Source: Clostridium sp. AM58-1XD (lineage in GTDB: Bacteria; Bacillota; Clostridia; Lachnospirales; Lachnospiraceae). From it: a DNA stretch of 28,480 bases. Positions within the stretch are counted from its first letter, which is position 1. Each line of letters starts with the position of its first letter. The notes under the pieces were generated by a model, which saw nothing but the letters and a program-made list of their open reading frames with translations, searched no databases and was not told the origin of the DNA. The stretch is from NCBI RefSeq assembly GCF_003464085.1, contig NZ_QSDR01000045.1, forward strand, positions 1-28,480, read 5' to 3'. A program made the translations under genes and the position numbers. Below, one piece after another: positions 6,557 through 14,256 of this stretch.

Positions 6557-8802
6557 AAAGAAAAAAGCTATTTATGGTACTTTTAAGTGCAGCGTTAATA
6601 GTTCAAGGAACAGGTATGCCGGCTATAGCAAAAGCAACCACTGATGAGGGTAATAAATCACAAAATATGCATATTGCCTCTGATTCTAATGCTGAATATG
6701 ATAGTGACAATCCCGAAGATGCTGATGAGATTGAAGATAATTACGATCCAGAGGACGTTGATGAGATTGAAGATAACAACAATCCCGGGGACACTGATGA
6801 GATTATAGATAATAACGATCTTGTTAATACCGATGAGGACAAAGACATTAACGATCCTGAGGATGTTGACGGGATTGAAAATATCGATAATCTGGAAGAA
6901 ATTGTATCTTTATATAAAGGGGTAAGGGTGGCCTCACCATCGGAGGCAGAAACTGTGGTTAGTTCAGAGCGGGAATTAACCGAAGCTGTAGCTCAGGGAG
7001 TAAATACTATATATATTGATGGGGATATCTCGCTGACAAATAGGTTATTTATTCAAATGAATACCGACATTCACCTGATGGGAGGTTCTTTAAGCTGTGG
7101 ATTAGGGCGGCCTGGTGATAATTCGTCAAATCAAATGATAACGGTGGCTGAAGGTGCGAAATTAACATTGTCGGATATCGAAATCAATGCAACGGGCTGG
7201 GGGAATGCAAATGCGGCCTCATCCCGGGTACGCGCTTATACGATTTATTCCATGCCAGACAGCGAAATAGTAATAGAAGATGGAACAAACTTATTATGTG
7301 AACCGGAAGATCTGGTAGGAAAAGTTGTAAAAAGAGGACTTTTTCTTGGCGGTTATTGTGAGATGAACGGCGGTACTGTAAGAGGATTTAGCGATGGCGG
7401 CGTTACAGTGGCAGAGGGTGCTCATTTTATCTTGAATGGCGGAGAAATTACGGAAAACGGAAATTATACAAAAGAGAATGATTTTCCAACTGCCGGTGCC
7501 GGAATACAAGGACCTGGCTCTATAGAACTGAATGGCGGCATTGTAAATTCAAATGAATATGGGATATGGGTAAACGGAAACTTTGTTATGATTGAAGGAG
7601 AAGTGAGCCAGAATATCTGGGGTGTTTATAATAATAACGAGGACGGAAAAAATAATGAGCAATATGCGCCAGTCTCTACGATAAATGGCGGAGTTATTAC
7701 TGATAATGTAATAGGAATCGATAATTGTACAGGAGGAACAGCTGTCCTCAATCATGGTGCAGAAATAAGTGGGCCTACTACACAGCAAAATTACCGCACA
7801 TTTTCCCGGTCGGTTTTAACGGAAACTTCCTGTGTTATTAAAAATAGCGAGTATGCAAAACTACATATTAATGGAGGCAGTATTACCGCACAGGATGAGA
7901 ATACTATAGCTGTTTATAATATGGAGACCGGAAAGTTAGAAATGGATGGAGGGACAATTATTGCAGCAGGAACAGCCATTAAAAATGAGAATCCAACCAT
8001 TGGAGAGGTGAGACTGACAAGAGGTACTATCTCTTTGACTGGTGAAAATGGGAAAGCAATTGATAATCAAGGATACATGGAGGCTTCCGGAGATATGAAA
8101 ATAGAAGCTTCTAACCAGTACCTGATTGCAGTTTCACACAATGATGGAGGAAAGGTATCTCCCTCTACTTTAATGGCGGGTAAGGGGGCAACACTTAACT
8201 TAACAATCAGCCCAGATAACGGATACAAAATTTCCAGTGTTAAGTTAGATGGAGAAGAAAAAGGTATTATATCAGCTTTAGAATTAACTGTAGCGGGTAA
8301 TCATGCAATTGAAGTAGAGTTTGCAGTAAAACAGAGTGGTGGCTCTAGTGGTTCTGGTGGATCTGGCGGTTCCGGTGGTTCTGGAAGATCTGGCGGAGCG
8401 GCTGCAGCTAAGACAGATGTGATTCCTGAGACACCGGGTACATGGTCCCAGGATCAGAATGGATGGCGTTTTGTAAGATCGGATGGATCTTCCTATAGTA
8501 ACACATGGGTACGTAAAACCAATAACTGGTATTGGATGGATGTAAACGGATATATGGCACAGGGGTGGACCGCTGTTTCTGATAAGTGGTACTATTTAAT
8601 GCCAGTATCCGGTGAGATGAGGATAGGCTGGATTTTTGACAACAATAATTGGTACTATTCCAATACATCGGGAGAACGCATGACAGGGTGGATTCAGGAT
8701 AAAGAGAAGTGGTATTATTTGAATACAGATGGAAAAATGGCAGTCAGCGCGACCACACCAGATGGTTTTCGGGTAGATGAAAATGGTGTTTGGATACAGT
8801 AG
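6553..8802 (+). CDS. Secreted surface protein: acidic repeats, beta-helix, cell-wall-binding repeats
   Basis: A 749-aa exported protein. A signal peptide (residues 1-28: basic start, hydrophobic core, AIA/KA cleavage region) is followed by five 12-residue Asp/Glu-rich repeats of the type NPEDADEIEDNY (codons 53-112). Next is a long right-handed beta-helix-like region (about 135-520) with recurring NGG turns, as in EMNGGTV, ILNGGEI and ELNGGIV. A short bacterial-repeat-type beta domain (about 525-595, with HNDGGKVSP and DNGYKISSVKLDG) precedes a Gly/Ser linker (about 597-618). Choline-binding-type cell-wall repeats (about 635-735) read GWxxxxxxWYYLN. It would sit noncovalently on the envelope and display the beta-helix outward; ligand or substrate is unknown. 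The ATG at 6553 follows AGGAGGG. Expression is probably controlled by the divergent XRE regulator. Confidence 0.88.
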   Translation: MKRKKLFMVLLSAALIVQGTGMPAIAKATTDEGNKSQNMHIASDSNAEYDSDNPEDADEIEDNYDPEDVDEIEDNNNPGDTDEIIDNNDLVNTDEDKDINDPEDVDGIENIDNLEEIVSLYKGVRVASPSEAETVVSSERELTEAVAQGVNTIYIDGDISLTNRLFIQMNTDIHLMGGSLSCGLGRPGDNSSNQMITVAEGAKLTLSDIEINATGWGNANAASSRVRAYTIYSMPDSEIVIEDGTNLLCEPEDLVGKVVKRGLFLGGYCEMNGGTVRGFSDGGVTVAEGAHFILNGGEITENGNYTKENDFPTAGAGIQGPGSIELNGGIVNSNEYGIWVNGNFVMIEGEVSQNIWGVYNNNEDGKNNEQYAPVSTINGGVITDNVIGIDNCTGGTAVLNHGAEISGPTTQQNYRTFSRSVLTETSCVIKNSEYAKLHINGGSITAQDENTIAVYNMETGKLEMDGGTIIAAGTAIKNENPTIGEVRLTRGTISLTGENGKAIDNQGYMEASGDMKIEASNQYLIAVSHNDGGKVSPSTLMAGKGATLNLTISPDNGYKISSVKLDGEEKGIISALELTVAGNHAIEVEFAVKQSGGSSGSGGSGGSGGSGRSGGAAAAKTDVIPETPGTWSQDQNGWRFVRSDGSSYSNTWVRKTNNWYWMDVNGYMAQGWTAVSDKWYYLMPVSGEMRIGWIFDNNNWYYSNTSGERMTGWIQDKEKWYYLNTDGKMAVSATTPDGFRVDENGVWIQ
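6709..6888 (+). repeat. Five 36-bp tandem repeats encoding 12-aa acidic units
   Basis: Five consecutive 12-codon units lie in the surface-protein gene. Units 1, 2 and 5 keep PED-x-D-(E/G)-I-E. Unit 4 is the most diverged. Such arrays readily change copy number by slippage. The strong negative charge just after the signal peptide may give a flexible, cation-binding stalk (inference). Confidence 0.7.
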
Positions 8803-8852
8803 GCCGGCTATCGTTACCACTAACTGATAAAGTTTCAAATGATTAAAAAGAC

Positions 8853-8896
8853 AGAAGAATCTCCAGGCATAGGATTGCCTGGGGGTTTTTCTTCTT
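8853..8896 (+). terminator. Rho-independent terminator after the surface-protein gene
   Basis: CCAGGC (8863-8868) pairs with GCCTGG (8877-8882), extended by AGAAGA/TCTTCT at the base, with a GGGTTTTTCTTC 3' side that supplies the T tract. It separates the surface gene from the recombination cassette. Confidence 0.75.
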
Positions 8897-8925
8897 TATA
8901 GAGTAAGATTAAAGGAGGAAAAAAG

Positions 8926-9864
8926 ATGTCAGCAAACGTAGAAACCATGTTTTACACAGGAAGAGAGGTTCCATGGCACGGACTTGGAACCATGGTAATG
9001 GAGGCGCCTGATTCCAAAACGGCGCTGGAATTGGCCGGACTGGACTGGTCGGTACTCCAGAAGCCCATTGTAACTCAGGACGGGATTCCCATCCCAGGCT
9101 TTCAGGCCAATTTACGGGACAGAGATAACAAAATTTTGGGAGTTGTCACAGACCGTTATAAGGTTGTACAAAATGAAGACGCCTTCGCCTTTACAGATGA
9201 ACTGTTGGGTGAGGGCGTTGTTTATGAGACGGCAGGTTCCCTGCAGGAAGGGCGGCGCACCTGGCTACTGGCAAAGTTGCCGCAGCGCTATATCATCAGC
9301 GGTGATGAAGTCACTCCGTATCTAGTTTTTATGAACTCTCATGACGGGACAGGGGCAATAAAAGCAGCTATGACGCCGATCCGGGTAGTCTGTCAGAACA
9401 CTTTGAACCTGGCACTTTCCACAGCGAAAAGGAGCTGGGCGACAAACCACACCGGGGACATCCGGGGGAAGCTTGAGGACGCCAGATATACCCTGCTGTA
9501 TGCGGATAAATATATGGCTGAACTGGGAAAGGCTATCGATCAGCTCAGCAGGACTAAACTCTCTGACCGTCAGATTTATGAATACATAGATGTCCTCTTT
9601 CCTTTGGTAGACAACGCTACGGAACTGCAGAAAAAGAACCTGCTCCGGCTGAAGGAAGAAGTAAAGGTTCGTTATTATGATGCGCCGGACTTACAGCACG
9701 TAGGGAAAAACGGCTACCGGTTTGTAAATGCAGTATCCGATTTTGCCACACATTCCAGGCCATTAAAGGAGCGTAAAAACTTCAAGGAAAACCTGTTTGC
9801 GCGCACGATTGATGGAAATGTCATGATTGACCGGGCATATGAACTGGTGAAGTCGGTATCATGA
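8926..9864 (+). CDS. DUF932 phage/plasmid-like protein
   Basis: A 312-aa protein of the DUF932 (TIGR03299 phage/plasmid-like) family. The N-terminal signature reads MSANVETMFYTGREVPWHGL, and the middle has VVTDRYKVVQNEDAF and RVVCQNTLNLAL, typical of the family. The molecular function is unknown. The family occurs almost only in phage, plasmid and conjugative elements beside single-strand annealing recombination genes, as here. The ATG follows AAAGGAGG by 8 bases. It is the first gene of the cassette, and its stop precedes a hairpin with a T tract at 9890-9918. Confidence 0.9.
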   Translation: MSANVETMFYTGREVPWHGLGTMVMEAPDSKTALELAGLDWSVLQKPIVTQDGIPIPGFQANLRDRDNKILGVVTDRYKVVQNEDAFAFTDELLGEGVVYETAGSLQEGRRTWLLAKLPQRYIISGDEVTPYLVFMNSHDGTGAIKAAMTPIRVVCQNTLNLALSTAKRSWATNHTGDIRGKLEDARYTLLYADKYMAELGKAIDQLSRTKLSDRQIYEYIDVLFPLVDNATELQKKNLLRLKEEVKVRYYDAPDLQHVGKNGYRFVNAVSDFATHSRPLKERKNFKENLFARTIDGNVMIDRAYELVKSVS

Positions 9865-9889
9865 AACGCCCGATGCTGCTTAAATATCA

Positions 9890-9918
9890 GGGGCGCTACC
9901 ATTGGCAGCCCCCTTTTT
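9890..9918 (+). terminator. Terminator or attenuator between DUF932 and YqaJ genes
   Basis: GGGG-(bulged C)-GCT (9890-9897) pairs with AGC-CCCC (9907-9913), followed by TTTTT. The downstream start codon is only 21 bases away, so read-through must occur or a promoter must lie further along. It may set the ratio between the two products. Confidence 0.55.
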
Positions 9919-9939
9919 ATGGAAAAAAGGAGATTGAAT

Positions 9940-10874
9940 ATGACAGAAGGAATATCGACCACTCATATGAGCCGTGAAGAATGGCTGAAATTTAGGAAGA
10001 CGGGTATAGGCGGATCGGATGCAGGAGCCATCTGCGGTTTAAATCCGTATTCCAGCCCAATGAGCGTGTATCAGAATAAGATTTCAGAATGTTTGATATC
10101 GGAAACGGCTGATAACGAATCTATGAGGCAGGGCAGGGATTTGGAAGAATATGTAGCACAAAGGTTTATGGAAGCTACAGGATTGAAGGTTCGCCGCTCC
10201 AACCGGATGTACAGGAGCAGGCAGCAGCCCTTTATGATTGCCGATGTTGACCGCCTTATCGTAGGAGAGGACGCCGGACTGGAATGTAAGACAGCCAGTG
10301 CATACAGTGCAGATAAATGGAAAAATGGGGAGGTTCCATCACATTATCTGATTCAATGCTATCATTACATGGCAGTAACAGGAAGGAGGGCATGGTATAT
10401 TGCCGTGGTTGTTTTGGGAAAAGGCTTTCAATATACAAAAGTTTCCTGGGATGACGACATGATCCGAAATCTCATTCTATCGAATCTGATTTTTGGAATA
10501 ACCACGTAATTCCAAAGAACATGCCGGAACCGGATGGGTCAAAGGCCTGCGATGAGGTACTGGAGCAATATTTTCATACAGCCAGGAAGGAGAGTTCCAT
10601 TCCGCTTGTTGGCTTTGATGAAAAACTAAAGCGCAGGGAAGAAATCATCCAGCTGATTAAGAAGTTGGAACAGGAACAGAAGCAGATTGAACAGGAAGTC
10701 AAGCTGTATATGAAGGACAGTGAAATGGCCGTCAGCAGCCGTTACCAGGTGATCTGGTCGAACTTGGAGAGCGTGCGGTTAGATATTAAGAGGATAAAGA
10801 TGGAGAGACCTGAGATTTATAAAGACTTTTTAAATGTCACTGCTTCGAGGAGATTTACGGTAAAAGCGGCATGA
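9940..10874 (+). CDS. YqaJ-family phage exonuclease (lambda Exo-like), frameshifted
   Basis: The family has a PD-(D/E)XK nuclease fold and resects double-stranded DNA ends to feed the RecT annealing protein. The N-terminal signature is GIGGSDAGAICGLNPY, an acidic helix GRDLEEYVAQRF follows, and the catalytic core has MIADVDRLI and the ExK motif GLECKT. The first frame runs off at 10509 (SNLIFGITT). The expected continuation ESDFWNNHVIPKN-MPEPDGS is read in another frame, through a coiled-coil C-terminal domain, to 10874. One missing base near 10477-10481 explains this, giving a protein of about 311 aa. The ATG at 9940 is preferred over the one at 9919 because AAGGAG lies 7 bases before it. 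The operon leads on to RecT, but a toxin-antitoxin pair now separates them. Confidence 0.85.
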
Positions 10875-10897
10875 GTTTTTGGCAATACATGTTTTCA

Positions 10898-10936
10898 TTG
10901 AAGTGTGTATATAATAATGCTATAATTATATACATA
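10898..10936 (+). promoter_or_regulatory. Promoter and palindromic operator of the toxin-antitoxin pair
   Basis: The -35 TTGAAG (10898-10903) and -10 TATAAT (10921-10926) are 17 bases apart. TGTATATAAT (10906-10915) is exactly inverted as ATTATATACA (10925-10934), covering the spacer and the -10. This is the usual arrangement for autorepression by an antitoxin or antitoxin-toxin complex. Confidence 0.72.
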
Positions 10937-10951
10937 AAGGAGGTGCTGATT

Positions 10952-11215
10952 ATGCCGAATATTATACCTATAACAGAGTTAAGAAAAACAAATGAGATTT
11001 CCGACCTCTGTCATAAAAGCCAGGAGCCTGTTTTCGTCACAAAGAACGGATATGGAGATTTGGTTGTAATGAGTATGGAAGCTTACGAAAAGCTGGTTTA
11101 TGATAAACGGATCGATTCTGCTGTTGCGGAAGCGGAACAGGAAGTTCAGGCAGGTACAGAACTCATTGACGCCAGAGAAGCATTGGCTGGTCTTAGGAGA
11201 AAGTATGCAAAGTAA
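10952..11215 (+). CDS. Phd/YefM-type antitoxin
   Basis: An 87-aa antitoxin with the Phd/YefM fold. The N-terminal DNA-binding part reads MPNIIPITELRKTNEISDLC, followed by EPVFVTKNGYGDLVVMSMEAYE, the family hallmark. The C-terminal part (about 50-87) is acidic and helical and would wrap the toxin. The ATG at 10952 follows AAAGGAGGTG. The longer in-frame start at 10871 lies upstream of the promoter and is rejected. The stop overlaps the toxin gene by 11 bases, giving coupled translation. The palindrome over the promoter fits autoregulation. Confidence 0.92.
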   Translation: MPNIIPITELRKTNEISDLCHKSQEPVFVTKNGYGDLVVMSMEAYEKLVYDKRIDSAVAEAEQEVQAGTELIDAREALAGLRRKYAK

Positions 11216-11489
11216 ATATACAATTCAATTATATCCGAAGGCGTACCGGGATTTGGAAGAGATATATCAGTATATTTACGAAACGATCCAGATGCCGGAA
11301 TATGCTGAAGGGCAGGTCACCCGGCTGGAAGAAGGAATTTTCAGCCTGGAAGAATTTCCGCACCGTGGGGCGGAGAGGAAACACGGCAGTTATGCAGGCC
11401 AAGGATACCGGGAACTGTTTGTGGATCATTATATAATTATTTATAAAGTATGGGAAAGGAAGCTTCAGGTTGATATTGTTACCGTCTAG
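11205..11489 (+). CDS. RelE/ParE-family toxin, C-terminus cut by an amber codon
   Basis: A 94-aa toxin of the RelE/ParE superfamily, either an mRNA interferase or a gyrase poison; the subfamily cannot be settled here. It has the typical start YTIQLYPKAYRDLEEIYQYI, the central LEEFPHRGAERKHGSYAGQ and the core strand YRELFVDHYIIIYKV. It stops at TAG (11487-11489) after VDIVTV. In the same frame the next codons read YIKRNL and then TAG, which is the ordinary end of this family (VTV-x-Y-x-x-RN-L). A single CAG-to-TAG change would explain this, so the last seven residues are lost. That segment packs in the core sheet and often carries a functional Arg, so toxicity may be weakened. Confidence 0.9.
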   Translation: MQSKYTIQLYPKAYRDLEEIYQYIYETIQMPEYAEGQVTRLEEGIFSLEEFPHRGAERKHGSYAGQGYRELFVDHYIIIYKVWERKLQVDIVTV

Positions 11490-11556
11490 TACATAAAAAG
11501 AAATCTGTAGCGAACCAGACATTAATTGCATAAGGTAAGGATTTATTGAGGACTAA

Positions 11557-11587
11557 GGGGATACCGTAACTGGTATCCTCTATTTTT
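11557..11587 (+). terminator. Rho-independent terminator after the toxin gene
   Basis: GGGGATACC (11557-11565) pairs with GGTATCCTC (11572-11580) and is followed by TATTTTT. It ends the toxin-antitoxin transcript and so insulates RecT from it. Confidence 0.8.
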
Positions 11588-11629
11588 CTGCCTCTTACAG
11601 GCAATTAAGAATAAATGGAGGTTGTGCAT

Positions 11630-12436
11630 ATGAGTGTTGATGTAAAAAATGAATTAGAAAAACGGGCAGCTGGAACTGTTAATCCGGCAGTCAAATTAAC
11701 AAAAAATATGACAATTGTCGATATGGTAAGGGCGCTGGAACCGGAAATAAAACGGGCGCTGCCAACGATACTGACGCCGGAACGCTTTATGAGAATGGCT
11801 CTGTCCGCCATTAACAATACGCCGGAGTTGGCGGACTGTACTCCGATGAGCTTTATTGCTGCCTTAATGAATGCGGCGCAGCTGGGTATGGAGCCGAATA
11901 CTCCTTTGGGACAGGCTTATTTAATCCCTTACAAGAATAAGGGGACTTTGGAATGTCAGTTCCAGATCGGATACAAAGGTCTGATTGATCTGGCTTACCG
12001 GACGGGTCTGATTCAGGTGATACAGGCACAGACGGTACGGGAATTTGATTCTTTTGAATACCAATACGGGCTGGATTCCAGACTGACTCATCGGCCGGGA
12101 GACGGGGAACGGGGTGAGATTACTTACATCTACGGTCTGTTTAAACTGACAAACGGCGGTTATGGTTTTGAAGTGAGCAATAAAGCGGATATGGATGCAT
12201 TTGCAGAAAAGTATTCGAAATCTTTTGGAAGCCGGTTCAGCCCTTGGAAGGAAAATTACGAAGATATGGCAAAGAAAACGGTGATTAAGCGGGCGCTGAA
12301 ATATGCGCCCGTTTCTTCTGACTTTCAAAAGGCATTATCCATGGATGAGACAATTAAGTCGGAATTGTCGATTGATATGAGTGAAATCCGGAACGAATGC
12401 CAGGTGGAAGCCAGCGGCCAGGAGGGAGCTGCATAA
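11630..12436 (+). CDS. recT: RecT-family single-strand annealing recombinase
   Basis: A 268-aa RecT protein that anneals complementary single strands in phage-type recombination, working with the YqaJ exonuclease. Family signatures include DMVRALEPEIKRALP, the conserved CTPMSFIAALMNAAQLGMEP, QFQIGYKGLIDLAYRTG and the C-terminal WKENYEDMAKKTVIKRALK. The start at 11630 follows GGAGGTTGTGC. The ATG at 11615 would place that site inside the gene. The stop shares one base with the next start (TAATG), so the two are translated together. Confidence 0.95.
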   Translation: MSVDVKNELEKRAAGTVNPAVKLTKNMTIVDMVRALEPEIKRALPTILTPERFMRMALSAINNTPELADCTPMSFIAALMNAAQLGMEPNTPLGQAYLIPYKNKGTLECQFQIGYKGLIDLAYRTGLIQVIQAQTVREFDSFEYQYGLDSRLTHRPGDGERGEITYIYGLFKLTNGGYGFEVSNKADMDAFAEKYSKSFGSRFSPWKENYEDMAKKTVIKRALKYAPVSSDFQKALSMDETIKSELSIDMSEIRNECQVEASGQEGAA

Positions 12437-13068
12437 TGGCAGACTCCGTTATTGGTATTTACATACCGGAAGATGAAGAAAAAGGGCGACCTGAATATAT
12501 CGAGCGAGGGGCGTCACAAAGTGGATGGATTTATAAAAATCCGGCGGCATTTTATAGAGATCCTTTTGCTGTATGTTATATCCCTGAGTTATCAGATTGT
12601 ACCTATACAGGACTGGATTTTTTAAAGATATGTTTGGGACAGCCCGAGATTGCGGAAGAAATGTTTTTGAGCGTGGACTGGCAGCATCCGGAAACATGGC
12701 TGGACGAGCAGTTCCGCCAGGGAGAATTGGATGTCTGTGAAAAATGCGGGAAGATCTATCAGAGCTATGATGAGGCAGAATGCCCTTTCTGCAAAAATAA
12801 GGAGGTGTTTAACATAAAAGACTCAGGAAGAGATTTTTTAGAAGAAGTAATGATAGACAGAATCGACCAGATACTAAGAAAAGACAGAAAAGATACCGAT
12901 GATTTTTACGAAGAGCAGGAAAAGATACTGAATACTCTGGAGGCAGAAACAAGAGTAAAGCTGGAGGAATTTGCTTGTAATATCCTGTTGATGCATGCAC
13001 AGGAACTTCAGGCTGTGTATAAAGAAGCGTTTTTTGATGGTTTGCGTTTGGGACATAAGGTGTTTTGA
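12436..13068 (+). CDS. Hypothetical protein with zinc ribbon and helical C-terminus
   Basis: A 210-aa protein with no family I can name. The N-terminal half (1-95) is a mixed alpha/beta region. A zinc-ribbon pair CEKC (101-104) and CPFC (116-119) follows, then an alpha-helical, charged C-terminal part (125-210) with DRIDQILRKDRKDTDDFYEE and a conserved-looking end. The ATG at 12436 overlaps the RecT stop and follows CAGGAGGG. The upstream in-frame start at 12397 lies inside recT and is rejected. Its tight coupling to recT suggests a role in recombination or replication of the element. Confidence 0.8.
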   Translation: MADSVIGIYIPEDEEKGRPEYIERGASQSGWIYKNPAAFYRDPFAVCYIPELSDCTYTGLDFLKICLGQPEIAEEMFLSVDWQHPETWLDEQFRQGELDVCEKCGKIYQSYDEAECPFCKNKEVFNIKDSGRDFLEEVMIDRIDQILRKDRKDTDDFYEEQEKILNTLEAETRVKLEEFACNILLMHAQELQAVYKEAFFDGLRLGHKVF

Positions 13069-13117
13069 AGCAGGAAAAGGCAATTTGGGCCTGAATATTA
13101 AGATGGAGGTATTACAT

Positions 13118-14050
13118 ATGAAATTTGAATTATTTACAGAAGAAATGAGACGGTTATTAAAGAGTGGTCTTGGCAAAGGTTATCAGGTACGGGTGAAGAT
13201 GATTGAAAAAAATAACGCCTGCCCGTTTACGGGGCTTGTTATTCATAAGCGGGGCGAAAGTATGGGACCAATTGTATATATGGAGCCATACTACAGGGAA
13301 TATATGGAGGGAAGTTGCCTGAAGCAGCTTGCAAAAGAGTTGGTTGAGGATTACCGGATTAACGAAGTAGAGCAGATTTCTGTTGATTTTTCGAGCTGTC
13401 TGCTGTCATGGGACAGGATAAAAGATATGATTCTGTACAAGGTGGTTAATACCGGGAAGAATAAAAAAATGCTGGAGGAAATGCCTCACAGGGAATATCT
13501 GGATCTGTCTATCATTTATTATATATATCTTGGAAATCACAGTGCAGGGCAGTTTACAGTCCCGGTTAGCACGGGACATATGGAGCTTTGGGAAGTGACA
13601 GAAGAAGATCTGTACCGGGCAGCAATAAAAAATACTCCCCTTTTAATGCCTGCTGTAATTAAAACGATGGAAGATGTTTTGAGTGAATTAATAAGAGGTG
13701 AGTTCGGAGAGGTAATTAACGATACTGTCGTTAATGCAATGTTTGAAAATGTTTCGGATTCTCCAATTCTTTACATATGTTCAAATAACGTTGGTATGAA
13801 TGGGGCAGCCTGCATTTTATATGAAGGCGTTCTGGCGGAATTCGCTGAAAGAATGGGAGGTGATGTGATAATTTTGCCATCCAGTATTCATGAAACGATT
13901 CTGTTACCGGATAGGGATGAGATGGACTACAATGATATGAGAGATATGGTAAAAAGTATTAATGAAAATGATGTGCCGGATGAAGATGTCCTGTCTGATC
14001 GGGTATACCGGTATTCTCTTGAAAAAAGAGAGGTAGAAGTTGTTGGATGA
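13118..14050 (+). CDS. DUF5688 family protein
   Basis: A 310-aa member of DUF5688, a family frequent in Lachnospiraceae mobile elements and without known function. Family features seen are an N-terminal FxxxM-rxxLKSGLG segment followed by VRVKMIEKNNACPFTGLVI, the central YKVVNTGKNKKMLEEMPHR, and the C-terminal ILYICSNNVGMNGAACILY, SSIHETILLPD and a final YRYSLEKREVE. The true start is ATG 13118 (GGAGGTATTACAT upstream); the longer frame from 12995 overlaps the previous gene. A strong hairpin follows the stop. Confidence 0.88.
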   Translation: MKFELFTEEMRRLLKSGLGKGYQVRVKMIEKNNACPFTGLVIHKRGESMGPIVYMEPYYREYMEGSCLKQLAKELVEDYRINEVEQISVDFSSCLLSWDRIKDMILYKVVNTGKNKKMLEEMPHREYLDLSIIYYIYLGNHSAGQFTVPVSTGHMELWEVTEEDLYRAAIKNTPLLMPAVIKTMEDVLSELIRGEFGEVINDTVVNAMFENVSDSPILYICSNNVGMNGAACILYEGVLAEFAERMGGDVIILPSSIHETILLPDRDEMDYNDMRDMVKSINENDVPDEDVLSDRVYRYSLEKREVEVVG

Positions 14051-14069
14051 GTACGTAGGATAAGATATA

Positions 14070-14093
14070 GCCCCTGTGGAATACCACAGGGGC
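14070..14093 (+). terminator. 10-bp GC-rich hairpin ending the recombination cassette
   Basis: GCCCCTGTGG (14070-14079) and CCACAGGGGC (14084-14093) form a perfect stem with an AATA loop. There is no T tract after it, so it may be a 3'-end stabilising or Rho-assisted structure. Confidence 0.6.
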
Positions 14094-14162
14094 GTATTAA
14101 GACAATGTTGCTTTTGGTATATTAGGAAAAGATTGTTGTCGGATAGAGGAAATAAACTTTTC

Positions 14163-14191
14163 TTGAACAAAGTCAGGGCAACGGATATTAT
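14163..14191 (+). promoter_or_regulatory. Promoter of the first DUF4143 ATPase gene
   Basis: The -35 TTGAAC (14163-14168) and -10 TATTAT (14186-14191) are 17 bases apart. The expected transcript start is about 60 bases before the GTG start codon. No other gene lies between 14050 and 14257. Confidence 0.6.
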
Positions 14192-14256
14192 AAGTATAGT
14201 TGAAAATTTAAATAAAGAAAAAATAATAATGGGAACTGAAAAGGGTAGGTGGAGAA

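Noticed and set aside
9861..9977. A 38-codon frame (MKRPMLLKYQGRYHWQ...) overlapping the DUF932 stop as ATGA and running into the YqaJ gene
   Set aside because: It translates through a terminator hairpin and overlaps the well-supported YqaJ start in another frame. It shows no protein-like features.
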